A stretch of DNA of 64,000 nt from Eretmocerus hayati (GCA_029851415.1 CM056743.1:65564186-65628185), one strand, 5' to 3'; shown: positions 44,511 through 56,737, counted from the stretch's first letter. Numbers and translations are program-made. The notes: generated by a model from the letters alone, not told the origin.

Positions 44511-45349
44511 AAATTTCCATCATGAAATTTTGGGAATTTATTTAGTTCCCCACCGTCCTTCAAGATCGACGAGACCAAATGTTCAACTTGTATATTAACC
44601 ATCAAGGACGAAAAAATCTACCAAAATCACTTATGATGTGCGTGAAATTCATTTCTCGCACAGATTGCAATGCGTAAATGTAAATTCTCGCACAAGTCAC
44701 TTGGCATATCTGTGAGATGTTTGACGATCTCGAGAGTCTTTTCCGATCCATGAAACTGAACGGTCCAAACCGTTCCAAGTTAGTTAGTCCAAGTTTTAAT
44801 CAGTTCTCGCCACCATCTAATCACATTCTTCTGATAAGAATGTCCATGATAGAGATGACTGATGAGTTTATATTCTATTATGATGTTCGAAGAGATGTTC
44901 AGTTTTGATCAACTTAGAGAAAACTCTGAATGTATGCTCTAATGATGGTGTATATTCAACCAACGAAAACAGATATTTAGTTTAATACTCAGAACTCTAA
45001 TCTTGTCTTCAGTTATTTGAATTTTGTAGGTAGGTCATTGAAATCATAAAAATTCTGACTAATCTAATTCAAAGACTTGTTATTTAATAACTCACCGAAG
45101 AATATCAATTATTGGGAATGATTCTTTTGGAATGATCCAATTATTCATCTGTATACCCTTCAATTTTTGATTATTCAAAAATCAACTATGGTTGGAATTG
45201 TGCAGTGTCTACGGAATACTTATGAGAGGAAGACTTTTTTAGACCATTTTCAGAATTTTTTTTCAGTCGGGGGGCTCCGCCCCGGACCCCGTCCCCCCTG
45301 CCCCGGTCACAGCTTTCGTAGCCGCAGTGATGTAACTTTGCGCACTAAT

Positions 45350-45610
45350 TGCAAAAAATAATATACGCAACACGTGCGAGAAGTTTCCGCACTCGTTGCC
45401 GACTCGTGCGAGAAGTGAAATCCACGCACAGTTTTGAACTTCACGCACACCCAGAAGTACACAAAATATGCTCGTAAATGTGCTCGTGAATGTGCTCTTC
45501 TGAGTGTGTGTAAAATTCAAAAACTGCGCGTGAATTTTACTTCTCACACTCGATCGGTAACTTGTGCGGAAATCGCCCTTCTCGCACTTGTTGCGTAATG
45601 TACTATTTCA
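45350..45610. mobile_element. MITE family M1, copy 2 (~255 bp)
   Basis: The left end AATATACGCAACACGTGCG and the right end (inward) TAGTACATTACGCAACAAGTG share the M1 termini of 6056-6198. The interior repeats GCGTGAA/TTCACGC words, including GCTCGTGAATGTGCTC near 45490. Non-coding. Confidence 0.65.
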
Positions 45611-45737
45611 AATTCGTGCAGATACTATGTCCGCTGAGTGTACATGAAAATTCTTTGCATCAACGTGAGATGATGATATAAGATGCGAACTTGAAGTGTC
45701 ATGTACGTACAGTGACATTCCATTGCCATGTAGATTT

Positions 45738-47019
45738 GATAATAGACCAATTCCATGTAAGATCAAGCAGTCGAAAATTGCTCAAGTCTCGAATCTCTTC
45801 CAGGATGAAATATGTGTTTCTAAGGACAAATTAACGAGACACGTTTTTTTTGTATTTTAGCCTATCACGCTCGGCTCGAAGTTATCGATTTTTTTTTATT
45901 TAATGGGCAATTCGTAAAATTAGCATCTTTCGATCGATATAGATGCAATTTTCCGTGTGTAATGGCTTTCGTGGAGATGAGACTTGTTCAGGGGGGTCGA
46001 GTAAGATATATTGCACCAGATAATCTTGGTACAGGAACACAATTAGTGCGCAGGATCCACAAAAATTGAATTTATCCGGAACCGAGGAGAGTTGAGTAGC
46101 TCAAAATAATCATCCTCAATTTTGTTGGGGGATTCTCTGTGAACTCGTTGAAAGATGAGGAACAAAATGTACTTGGTCCGGTTTGCGCGACTTGGCGCAG
46201 AGTAACGCTAAAGATCATTTTCTTGATTTAATCGTTAAAACTTATTCTTTAGGATTGTGCATGTAATACTATGATGCTTTGATGCTATCAAATTCAACTT
46301 TGACTCATCTATCATATCAGAATTCTATTATTATTCGACACAAGTTTGGCGTGGAGTATATCCTGGCTTTCAGATGAAATTAATGCAATGAGAAATAAGA
46401 GAATTAGTTTCCAACAGCGATTAGCGTGGACAGAAGCGTTCAAGGATCGACGGAGCACTCCACAGACTCATTACGAACTCAATCTGTCCAAACCATCATG
46501 AAAAGGACGATTCAACGATTAAATCCAGAAAATAATCTTTAGCGTTACTCTGCGCCACGTCGCGCAAACCGGATCAAGTACATTTTGTTTCTCATGTTCC
46601 AACGAGTTCACAGAAAATTTCCCATCAAAATTGGAGATGGTTGTTTTGAGCTACTCAACTTTTCTCGATTCCGACCAAAATCAATTTTTGTGGATCCTGC
46701 TCACTGATTGTGTTTCTGTACCCAGATTTCCTGGTGCAATATAACTTACTTGACCCCCCTGAAAAAGTCTTATCCCCACGAAGGCCATTACACACGGAAA
46801 ATTGCATCTATATTGATCAAAAGATGCTAATTTTACGAAATGCCCATTAAATGGAAAAAAATCGATAACTTCGATTCAGAGCATGACAGGGCAAAACACA
46901 AAAATATGTGTCTCGTTAATTTGCCCTTAGAAACATACATTTCATCCTGGACGGGATTTGAGACTTGAGGAATTTTCGACTGCCTGATCGATCTTACATG
47001 GAATTGGTCAATAATAATG
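45738..47019. mobile_element. 1.28-kb foldback element
   Basis: Arms of about 500 bp (45738-46235 and 46516-47019) share GACCAATTCCATGTAAGATC, CACGAAAGCCATTACACACG-type and GGTTTGCGCGAC blocks in opposite orientation. The 280-bp loop is unique. No coding capacity and no certain target duplication. Confidence 0.75.
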
Positions 47020-47226
47020 ACTTTCTCTGGGTGAAGGGGAAATCAACTCATGACTAGAACAGATAGCGGAAGAAAATTTTTCTTGATATTGCTCTGCACC
47101 CAAAACAATTACATCATTACAATTACATTTGGAAGAAACATCATGACATAGCTCTAGCGCATTACAAAATTGCTCTCTGATTTGTTTTTTGAGTACGTCC
47201 ATGTCGAATTCAAACGGTTTCTGCAA
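47008..47226 (-). CDS. Short unknown frame between two foldbacks
   Basis: A 72-codon frame starting MQKPFEFDMDVLKKQIREQF and containing a CHDVSSKCNCND cysteine cluster. It lies in the only non-palindromic gap (47020-47240) between neighbouring foldback elements and has ordinary amino-acid composition. I recognise no family. It might be a scrap of a gene carried by an element, or chance. Confidence 0.2.
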   Translation of the reverse strand: MQKPFEFDMDVLKKQIREQFCNALELCHDVSSKCNCNDVIVLGAEQYQEKFSSAICSSHELISPSPRESHYY

Positions 47227-47244
47227 CTATTTTTTTGAAATTCC

Positions 47245-49195
47245 CATACCATTTTTTTCGACGTGAGGTACCGGAATGAGATATTTCCTATGGTTTGTAG
47301 GTCCAAAAAATTTTTTTTGTCCCAGATAGGCCTACAAGAGTGACTTTACCGAAAAATCAAAAATTGAGACTATCCTACCGTATTTTGCTCGTAACTTTTG
47401 ATTGCTTTGACCAATTTGGATTTTCCAAAAAGCGTTTGAAAGGTGACTTCAAAAGCTATCGATTGACTACCAGTAAGACCTCTCCCAGTTGGTTTTTGAA
47501 CATCCGGAAGCTGAGCTACTCAAAAATCACGGTTTGGCTCATAACTTTTTTGACGTATATTTTGATTTTTTTTATTCCATTCTTTTTCGATTTGTATGGT
47601 AATAAACTACCTGCAAAGAAATTTTCAGCCGTTATTTTTACTTTTGGGGCCTCCTAGAGCTGTTTAAGTACGCAAAACTATCTCAAAAACTCGAAAAATG
47701 CGTTTTTACCTCGTTCAACTTTCTCGGGGGACGTCGCAACTAATTCCATTGTGTTTGCAAGACTGTTTCACTCTAGTAATGACTGTTTTGAGTATTTTTC
47801 TTAGTGTAACAGATACCTAGATTCGTAGGAATTTATCTCAAAAGCAAATTTTTATTCAATAATTAGCATCTCCTGCGCATGCGTTGTCCTTTACGTCTCA
47901 GAAAGTATTTTCAATCGATACCTGGTTCAATTTCTTTCAAAAAAACCTCGTGCTGAAGTCAATTTCATGCAGTAGAACCGGAGCTACAGGTGTCAAACTA
48001 AAAAGAAATGTCTTAGGTATCAAATCCGTGAGCCTGAAGAAAGATTGTCGGTCTCGCCTGCCGGTTGAAGCGTGTATTTCCGCTTCTACTCCATCAAATT
48101 AACTCCAGCAAAGGGTCTTGTTGAAGGAAATTGAGTCAGCTACCGATCTGAATCGTTTTTGAAGCACCAAAGTCATTTGCCTGCGCAGAAACTTCACAAT
48201 CGTCTGATCAGAGTCGGAAAGAATTGCTGGCAATGATTCGTTAGATTAGAATTTCTCGTGCATGCAAATGACTTTGGTGCTTCAAAAACTATTCAGATCG
48301 GTAGCTGACTCAATTTCCTTCAAGATGGCCCCTTGCTGAAGTTGATTTGATGGAGTAGAAGCGGAAATACACGCTTCAACCGGCAGGCGAGACCGACAAT
48401 CTTTCTCCAGGCTCACGAATTTGATACCTAAGACATTTCTTTTTAGTTTGACAGCTGTAGCTCCGGTCCTACTGCATGAAATTGACTTCAACAAGAGGTT
48501 TTTTTGAGGGAAATTGAACCAGCTATCGATTGAGAATACTTTCAGAGACGTAGAGAACAACGCATGCGCAGGAGATGCTAATTATTGAATGAAAATTCGC
48601 TTTTGAAATAAATTTCTATGAATCTGAGCATCTGTTACACTGGAAAAAATACTCGAAACAGTCATTCCTGAGGTGAAACAGTCTTGCAAACACAATGAAA
48701 TTAGTTGCGAGGTCCCGCAAGGAAGTTGAACGAGGTAAGAACGCATTTTTCGAGTTTTTGAGATGATTTTGCGCACTTAAACAGCTCTAGGAGGCCCCAA
48801 AAGTAAAAATAATCGCTGATTTTTTTGCAGGTGGTTTATTACTATACAAATAAGAAAAATGAAAAAAAAAAAATCAAAATATACGTCAAAAAAGTTATGA
48901 GCCGAACCGTGATTTTTGAGAAGCTCAGCCTTCGAATGTTCCAAAAACAACTGGAAGAGGTTTTACCAGTGGTCAATCGATAGCTTTTGAAGTCACCTTC
49001 CAAATGCTCTCTGGAAAATCCAAATTGGTCAGGGCAATCAAAAGTTATGAGCATAATACGGTAGGATAGTTTCAATTTTTGATTTTTCGGTAAAATCACT
49101 CTTGTAGGCCTATCTGGGACAAAAAAAATTTTTTGGACCTACAAACTATAGGAAATATATTATTTTGGTACCCCACGTCGGAAAAAAATGGTATG
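47245..49195. mobile_element. 1.95-kb foldback element
   Basis: CATACCATTTTTTTC at the left end is mirrored at 49181-49195. The arms of about 900 bp contain GGTCCAAAAAATTTTTTTTG, CAATTTGGATTTTCC, CTCCGGTCCTACTGC-type and CAGGCGAGACCGAC blocks. The centre is near 48,220 with a loop of about 100 bp. Mirrored frames such as 47884-48102 (plus) and 48282-48560 (minus) are the same DNA read twice. Confidence 0.8.
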
Positions 49196-49212
49196 AGAAC
49201 TTAAAAAAAATA

Positions 49213-49496
49213 TACAAGTTGAACATTTGGTCTCGTCGATCTTGAAGGACGGTGGGGAACTAAATAAATTCCCAAAATTTCATGATGGAAATTTTATTGC
49301 AACGTTTCGTCCACTAGGTTTTGTGGACCTCATCAGGCTTCAGGTTTGTTATTCTTCAGATCGTCATGATATTTTGGACGATCTTGTAATAGAGCACAGA
49401 CATAACGTCTAGCTCCTGTCAATTCAAGTAAATAGAGTGAGTCCAAACTCTCTCTATTTACTTGTACTCACTCTATTTACTTGAATTGACAGGAGC
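49213..49496. mobile_element. Solo arm of the hammerhead-bearing element
   Basis: Matches 44110-44390: one arm plus the central palindrome, then stops where the 20-bp minisatellite begins. The short loop between the two copies of the AAGTAAATAGAG stretch is inverted relative to the 44-kb copy. The arm's motif is intact, with C after GAAA. Confidence 0.75.
49293..49343 (-). ncRNA. Hammerhead-ribozyme-like motif, solo arm
   Basis: Same core as the right arm at 44458: CTGATGA, GTCCAC/GTGGAC stem II, GAAAC, GTTGC. The extra G before stem II is present here too. Confidence 0.5.
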
Positions 49497-49765
49497 CACC
49501 TGTATCGAAAGTGGGCCACCTAGATCGAAAGTGGGCCACCTAGATCGAAAGTGGGCTACCTGGATCGAAAGTGGGCCACCTGTATCGTAAGTGAGCCACC
49601 TGTATCGAAAGTGGGCCACCTGTATCGAAGGTGGGCCACCTAGATCGAAAGTGGGCCACCTAGATCGAAAGTGGGCCTCCTGGATCGAAAGTGAGCCACC
49701 TGTATCGAAAGTGGGCCACCTAGATCGAAAGTGGGCCACCTTGATCAAAAGTGGGCCATCTGCGC
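49494..49765. repeat. 20-bp minisatellite, about 13-14 units
   Basis: Unit GGGCCACCTAGATCGAAAGT with variants at the fifth to eighth positions of CTAGATCG (CTGTATCG, CTGGATCG, TTGATCA). Sixty bases equal twenty codons, so the minus strand stays open (49473-49820) and encodes an artificial periodic protein. Confidence 0.9.
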
Positions 49766-50515
49766 GCCGTGAAAAATTTCTCCGAAAAACTTCAGCCAGC
49801 TGGTTGAATGAAAACTTCAACCAGTCTAACTGGTTCTATCTGTGGATTATGAAAATAACTGTTGAATGCCCAGCCATAATCTGTCTGTGCTGTTCCCGTA
49901 TATCGGGTTACCTATGTAAAAGGAACATAACGTGATAGGTGGTCATATGGGTGGATGGATGGATGATGGGTAATGTGTGGATTGCGCATATATAGCTCTC
50001 ACGCCGTGCTGAATTTTATCGCAAATTCTGCAAATTTTCGCGGCCAGCGTACAAAAGTGTTCTCCAAAAGTTCTTTTAAACTCTAATTTATTCCATGCTG
50101 AGCAATGAAGAAGCTTCATTAACGATTTAGAAAGAAGTATGAATGAAATGAGGTTTATTTGCGAATTTTTAATGTTTCAAGTTGATTTTTATCACGTAAC
50201 GAAAATATAAGGCAAAACTAGCCCTGGAAAAGTTTGAGTAATCGCATCAAGCATAAGAAGATCGAAACCCGCACTATAAACCCGTTCGACTGCTCCCTCC
50301 CGTGCGGCGTGCCATACTACTTTCCACCGCTCGGAGGCACTGAAACTCATACTTCCCATAGCACGTTACACGCCACAACCTCACCTTCCGAGTGTGAAAT
50401 GAAGATCTCTCGATCTCGATATACTTATGTTGTCGTCATATTAGGCTTCCTCTCAATATATCCTCCTTCGATCCAATGTTGATTACGACAGTGTATAGTG
50501 TATACGGCACAACAC
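49766..50515. other. No gene; half of a CAACCA-type MITE, then spacer
   Basis: 49770-49835 repeats the GAAAAACTTCA(A/G)CCA end seen at 33962. The rest is AT-rich. A frame at 50234-50482 is unrecognised. Confidence 0.4.
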
Positions 50516-50929
50516 GAATTCGAATATCGTTTAGCTGAAAAATCAGCTATATTAGCTGAGATTCCAGCGATGTTAGCCGAATGAATCAGCTATTATAAGC
50601 TGATTTTTCAGTGAACGGTTTTTTACTGACACGAATAGCTACTGTAGGTGAATTTCAGCTACAATCACTGATTTATAGCTGATTATAATCAGCTATATAG
50701 GGCCTCCCGTGGCACAGAATGAGTAGATATCGAACGAATACGCCTTAGTTCGTCGTGACTTGGACTGAAAAAGTCGTTAATGTGTTCATGTCGATATTAG
50801 AACCCGGATTTGTGGAGTTATTTCATGAGAATTATCGATTTAAGCGTGATTTTTGTGTTTGCTGATTTGATCAGCAGTTTGACGACCCATAGCAGTAATA
50901 GCTGATATTCCAGCTATATATTAGCTGAT
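50516..50929. repeat. AGCTGATT/AATCAGCT palindromic repeats
   Basis: At least a dozen AGCTGA or TCAGCT words, some joined as palindromes (AGCTGATTATAATCAGCT near 50681), interspersed with unique DNA. Probably eroded foldback ends. Confidence 0.6.
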
Positions 50930-51118
50930 TGATGCTGAGAGAGTAGCGATTTGTGGGAGGTATTTGCTGTGAGCAGACTTTAGCGCTTTTTGTGACTTCT
51001 TCCAAGTGATCTAGCTCCTACTAGACATGTGATGATCGACTGTCACCAGAAGTCGTTCCAATGGTCTTGGAAAAACCTACAATTTAATCACCGGTAAAAT
51101 TCGATTATCGTCCTTTTT

Positions 51119-52901
51119 GATGAATTCCACGCCAAAGCGACCTACGAAAAGGGGCCATCTCTCAGATTCTTTTTTAACCTTTTTCATTCGATTCTATGGC
51201 CGAAAATAGGAACTTCGGACCACCTATGGGGCCCAAAAAAAAATTCTCCTCTCCATTGCACGCATATCCGTCAACAGACCCAAAATTTATCGTGTAAAGA
51301 TCAATGCTCTCTTATTCACGAAAATGGGAATATTTCGAGTTTTTGAATAGCTATCGATTTGCGGGTTGCGGCATCTGAAAGGGCATCAGAAAACCTATCG
51401 GAAACGTTGTCGAAAATTCCTTCTCTGTGATTTGGGAGCCTCCTGGAGGCAAAAGAGTGTTTTTCACTAAAATGTTGATTTCTCAAAAAGCCATCTTTTT
51501 TATTTCTTTAAAATCATATATTTGACGTAAAATTTTGCGTTTTTTCGAGAAAAATGGGTTTCAGAGAAGTTTGGGGTGATCCAAGTGACTTATGAGCCAT
51601 TTTTTGAAAATGCGATTTTTCCGGTTTCAGAAAAAGGCGATTTTCTGCGCATGCGCACAAACGTAGACTTTTGGCGCCACTTTCAATGGAAAGCTGACAA
51701 AATTCCCTATAAAATGACTACCTGCAAAGTTGAAATTCGTGCACTGAAACGCGATCTGCAAGGATTAATTATGTCGAATCAAAATCACATGAAAATTCAG
51801 CCCATTAACGCCTTCGTGGCGCCTGCTGAGATGACACATCCACGAGATCTTCTCGGGACTGAATTTTGAGTACGAAATTGACCTGAAAAAAATTCGGACC
51901 ACATGGTTTCAACGTGAAATTGTATGAACTTTCAAAATATGCGATGAAAAATCCCGTTTGAGGCGAACCCGAGGTGCTACATTCAATTTTTTGCCAGAAA
52001 ATACGATATTTCACATTCAAAACTGTGAAAAATCGAATGTAGCAACTCGGGTTCGCCTCAAACGGGGTTTTTCATCGCATATTTTGAAAGTTCATACAAT
52101 TTTACGTTGAAACCATGTGGTCCGAATTTTTTTCAGGTCAATTTCGTACTCGAAATTGAGTCCCGAGAAGATCTCGTAAATGTGTCATCTCAGCAGGCGC
52201 CACGAAGGCGTTAATGGGCTGAATTTTCATGTGATTTGGATTCGACATAACTAATCCTTGCAGATCGCGTTTCAGTGCATGAATTTCAACTTTGCGGGTA
52301 GTCATTTCATAGGAAATTTTGTCAGCTTCCCGTTGAAAGTGGCGCCGAAAGTCTACGTTTGTGCGCATGCGTAGAAAATCGCCTTTTTCTGAAACCGGAA
52401 AAATCGAATTTTCAAAAAATGGCTCATAAGTCACTTGGATCGCCCCAAACTTCTCTGAAACCCATTTTTTTCGAAAGAACGCGAAATTTTACGTCAAGTA
52501 TATGATTTTAAAAAAATTAAAAAAAATGGCTTCTTGAGAAATCAACATTTTAGTGAAAAACACTCTTTTGCCTCCAGGAGGCTCCCAAATCACAGAAAAG
52601 GAATTTTCGATAATGTTTCCGATAGGTTTTTTGATGCCCTTTCAGATGCCGCAACTCGCAAATCGATAGCTATTCGAAAACTCGAAATATTCCCATTTTC
52701 GTGAATAAAAGCGCATCGATTATTACACGATAAATTTTGGGTCTGTTGACGGATATGCGTGCAATGGAGAGGAGAAATTTTTTTTGGGCCCCATAGGTGG
52801 TCCGAAGTTCCTATTTTGGGCCATAGAATCGAATGAAAAAGGTTAAAAAAGAATCTGAGAGATGACCCCTTTCCGTAGGTCGCTTTGGCGTGGAGTTCAT
52901 C
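51119..52901. mobile_element. 1.78-kb foldback with GATGAATTCCACGCC ends
   Basis: Ends GATGAATTCCACGCCAAAGC and its near-complement. The arms of about 870 bp meet near 52,005. Related, more diverged sequence occurs at 56345-56640, marking a family. The frames at 51576-51869 and 52138-52434 are the same arm sequence on opposite strands, not genes. Confidence 0.8.
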
Positions 52902-54056
52902 ATTTATAAAAGCTATATAGCCAATACAAGTTGAGCAGTTCTGTAAAAATGCCATGATTTGAGCTCAATTTGCAAAAATCGTTTTTTCATTTTCGACCTT
53001 AAAATTATGCAAATATGTTCTACAACACGAGAACTACCAATATCAACAAGAATCTCGGTGGAGGAATCGTCTCCTGATTTTTGGCATACGTTCAAAAATA
53101 CAGTTTTCCAACTTTTTGCCTAAAATGCCAACTCAGGCATGGCTCGCATATGCTTCCATCGGAGTCATTGTGCACCAATCTGGGTAGATTCACTCCCCAA
53201 AATACCCCCAAATATGTGTAAGATTTCCCGGAAGCGAGCCTCAAGCCAGAAGCGAGCTGGAGGTTCAAACCATCAGGTCCAAATTGGGCATTATTTTGTC
53301 TATTTTGGGGTAGGCGAGCGACAGCTCGATTCCCCGTGTTCCTGCTCACAAACGAGACGAGTGGCTAAAAAAGACATACAAACAGGTTTTTCTGACTCAG
53401 AATGACCATCTAAACACAAATCCAGGGTCAATTTGTGCCTAGGATATCAACCAATCACTAAACGGCGTCAAACTCCGTAATAACAGGGTTTGCTCCTCTA
53501 CTGCGAAATGACGATAATTCAGGGCTTCATCGACCCCAGACTCGTATTTGAATAGTCATTTTGAGTCGGAAAAACATGTTTGTTTCCCCATTCTAGCCAC
53601 TCGTCTCGTTTGTAGGCAGGAACACGGGGAATCGAGCCCTCGCTTGCCCACCCCAAAATAGACGAAATAATGCCTAATTTGGACCTGATGGTTTGAACCT
53701 CAAGCTCGCTTCTGGCTTTAGGCTCGCCTCTGGAAGTTCTTACACATATTTGGAGGTATTTTGGAGTGTGAACCCACCCAGATTGGTCCCCAATGACTCA
53801 GATGGGAGCATATGCGAGCCATGCCTGAATTGGCATTTTAAGCAAAAAGTCAAGAAACTGTATTTTCGCACGTACGACAAAAATTAGGAGATAATTTCTC
53901 CGCCGAGATTATCTTTGATATTGGTAGTTCTTATGTTGAAGAACATATTTGCATAGTTTTAAGGTCAAAAATAAGAAAACGGTTTTCCCAGATTGAGCTC
54001 AAAGTTTGGCGTTTTTACAAAACTGCTTAGCTTGTATCGGCAATAGCTTTTATGAA
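52902..54056. mobile_element. 1.15-kb foldback with TTTATAAAAGCTAT ends
   Basis: Arms of about 560 bp, mirrored around 53,485 (AACTGCTTAGCTTGTAT against ATACAAGTTGAGCAGTT, and GGCATGGCTCGCATATGC on both sides). Non-coding. Confidence 0.75.
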
Positions 54057-54240
54057 AAGTGCGATAATCGACTTTCACCGGTGGTTAAATTGCAGGTTTT
54101 TTCAAGACCTTCAAGATGACTACTTGTAAAATTTGATCATCACATTTCTAGTAGGAGCAAGATCACTTGAAAGAAGACCCAGAAATCGCAAATAGCTCCT
54201 ACAAATTGCTAGACTCAATAATCGGTAGCGGACAATTTTT

Positions 54241-54822
54241 CTCTCGAAAGAACAAAAAAACGCGCCCAAGTACGTCCAAAAAGATCAACTCCAGTCGGAG
54301 CTATGACTTTCTGAGAACAGTCAAAAAACGCTGCTGAAAGATATTAGCAGAATGCTTTCTCGTGGCAAAATGTGACGATATGTTCAACTGAAAGAAACAG
54401 ACATGCAATGATCAACGAATATCAATTTTCATGAGACTTGTGATAAGATTGTCACCTGCAATAGAAAGATATCCTGTGAAGCGACGAAATATCCAAACAT
54501 TTAACATAACAAATTTGCATATGCCATTATTCGAGGTATATAATTTTCTATCAAAAAATCAAGTGTCCAATATATGCTACGGTATATCCGAGTGTAGGTG
54601 GCTACCGAATTTTGATCCCTTCAAGAGATTTTACACATCATGCATATCTTATCATTCACTCTACCTCACATAAACATTCTGGTATCCTGCAGCGATTATT
54701 CGTAACTGCTGCAAGGGTACCTAAATTTTGGAAACCAAAATCAATATGAGTGATTAAGACTCTAACGTCGATTTTCACTATCCTCTTCCTTTACTTCCCT
54801 CAATTCTCCATTCTGAATACCT
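54241..54822. other. No gene seen
   Basis: AT-rich spacer; an 80-codon frame (54431-54673) has no recognisable motif. Confidence 0.4.
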
Positions 54823-55323
54823 TCAGAGAGAGAGAGAGCAATTCAGTTTGCATGATTTAGTTACTCTCGACGAGATTTTTCGATTGTAGGTGATACTTTT
54901 TTCGCGAAGATAATTGGCGTTCACAAGAAATAATGATTGAGAAATGAACGTGTTTGACGATAATCTGTGATTTTTGTTGTAAAATAAATTCCTTATTGTA
55001 AAAATCTCTAGAGAGAGGAATTTGGTTTCAACCATTTTGTTGCTCTCGACGAGATCTTCCGATTGTGGGTGATACTTTTTTCGCGAAAGTAATAGTGTTA
55101 ACGAAGAATTATGATTCGCGAATGAGCATATGAGAGGATAAACTGTGGTTTTCGTCAAAAAATGAATTTTCCATTGTAAAATCTTCAGAGAGAGGGATTT
55201 GGTCTCCACCATTTTGTTCCTCTCGACAAGATCTTTTGATTGTAGGTGATACTTTTTTCGGAAGGTAATAGGTTGTGAAGAGAGGTGATCATTTGCAGAG
55301 TAATTCCATGTTCTGACGTGCAT
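54823..55323 (-). repeat. Three tandem ~177-bp units with a continuous reading frame
   Basis: Units begin near 54830, 55008 and 55188, each containing a CTCTCGACGAGATCTT-like stretch and GGTGATACTTTTTTCG. The minus strand is open for 166 codons across all three units. Each encodes a version of KKYHLQSKDLVERNKMVETK. Unit length is a multiple of three or nearly so, which alone can keep the frame open. Inverted matches occur at 55860-56070, so it may also be one arm of a foldback. Confidence 0.6.
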
Positions 55324-56339
55324 GTTGTTTGATTTCGTTCACGGTGTCTCCTCAACCCTTCGATCGATCTTTCTGAAATTCTTATGAGTGATAGACGACC
55401 ACCCAAAGAGGAGCTGAAAGGATTTACACTTGATTCTATTGAACAGTTTTCGACTTATGCGTCATTGAGAATAAAAGTGTAAAAATTGAATTCAATTTTT
55501 GAAAATCATCTTTTGAAATGACTTTCTGAAAGAATTTAGAGTAATCTAATGAAGTGTTGAAATTGACATGAGATCGCTTGGTTAATACAGAATCTGGTAA
55601 AAATATATGGAGAGGGAATATAAGGTGGTTTTGTTTTACATGGTACAAAATTTATGATTCAAATGATGGGAATAAAAGAGAATGGAGAATACACATTAAC
55701 CAAGTGACAGAGGGTGGATGGAAAATCGGTGTTCAAGTGGCAGAAAGTTTGATATGAAATTTGTAACTGTGAATGTAATAATTGGATTTTCGGAATTTTC
55801 ATTGGTCAAGACGCATAAATCGTAAACTGTTCAATATAATCAGGTGTAAATACGTGCAACACATCTTAGGGTGGTCTTCTACCACTCATAAAGATTTGAG
55901 AAGGATCGATTGAAGGGTTGAGGAGATCGGGTTAAGCACATACGGACACATACACACACAGACAATGACCGACAATGATAAATGTTTTTCGTGGAGGGGT
56001 AGTCGTGGAGGGAAAAGGGCGACCTACAATCGGAAGATCTTGTCGAAGAGAACAGAACGGTTGAAGCTGAATTCCTGTAAGTAAACACTTTTAGGATGAA
56101 AAATGTATTAGAGAGAAAATTGAAGAAAAATCTCTTGTTACGAATACAACCCTTTCTCTTTGAGGGAGCAGAATGGGCCTAAAATGTACCTGTCATGGAC
56201 CCTATGACCCATTAAGAGGATGAAAAGAATCTGAGAAAAATTTTTGAACCATTAAAACATAGTACAAATGGGGAAAATTTTTCAAGATTTTTCCCAGACC
56301 CCCCTGCTGCCGGCTCTGGCCGAAATGCTCCGAAATGAT
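55324..56339. repeat. Inverted flanks around an AT-rich loop
   Basis: 55335-55410 (CTCCTCAACCCTTCGATCGA) is complementary to 55860-55930, and TCTCGACGAGATCTTCC (55050) has an inverted match near 56035. The loop 55440-55850 is unique and AT-rich. 56100-56339 shows nothing notable. Confidence 0.5.
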
Positions 56340-56737
56340 TCATATATATGAGTAATTCCACGCGAAACAGACCTTCGGAAAAGGGTCATGTCTCAGATTG
56401 TTTCCTTGGCTCGTCCGTTCGATTCTATGGTACAAAACATAAACTTTCCACCACCCATGGGACCCCATGAAAACTTTCTGTGGACCACATATTAATCCAT
56501 CCTTTCCAATCATCCCCAACAGCAAAATTTGGGTCTTTTTTCAATAAAATCCATATTTCTCGAATCCGTTTGAAGATACGGGAATGCGGTTTGAGGTATC
56601 CGAAAGGTCTTGGAAGAATCTATGGATATCAGTCTCGTAGAATTGATTTTGAGGTTATGAGCGGCTTCAGTGGGTGAGAGAATGGAAAATAGAAAGATAA
56701 ATATTTCTCAAAAAGTCATTTTTTCTATCCCTTGAAA

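Larger units (their letters stand above)
44110..44636. mobile_element. Penelope-like inverted-repeat element with hammerhead-like motifs
   Basis: Two arms of about 230 bp (44110-44340 and 44357-44592) run TACAAGTTGAAC to GTTCAACTTGTA around a short loop. A 44-bp non-palindromic extension (44593-44636) follows. A 13-bp target duplication, TGTGCG(C/T)GAAATT, flanks it at 44097-44109 and 44637-44649, and copy 1 of segment S shows the empty site. Each arm carries a hammerhead-like core. Inverted LTR-like repeats, a short extension and hammerheads are known features of Penelope-like elements. The assignment is inference, since no RT or GIY-YIG domain is present. Confidence 0.7.
43982..45258 (+). 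repeat. Duplicated segment S, copy 2 (interrupted)
   Basis: Same sequence as 6545-7290, split by the 527-bp insertion at 44110-44636. The similarity ends at TTTCAGAATTTTT (45258), where a GC-rich patch (GGGGGGCTCCGCCCCGG) leads into MITE M1 copy 2. In copy 1 the 535-bp modules follow at the same point. Confidence 0.8.
50930..54240. mobile_element. Composite foldback: outer arms around two inner palindromes
   Basis: The outer arms 50930-51118 and 54057-54240 are complementary (AGCGATTTGTGGGAG, GATCTAGCTCCTACTAG, CACCGGT blocks). Between them sit two adjacent palindromes, 51119-52901 and 52902-54056. This layout is explained by insertion of one or both inner elements into the loop of the outer one. 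Confidence 0.75.

Noticed and set aside
49473..49820. 115-codon periodic protein
   Set aside because: Made by the 20-bp minisatellite (three units equal 60 bases), which stays open in frame by arithmetic.
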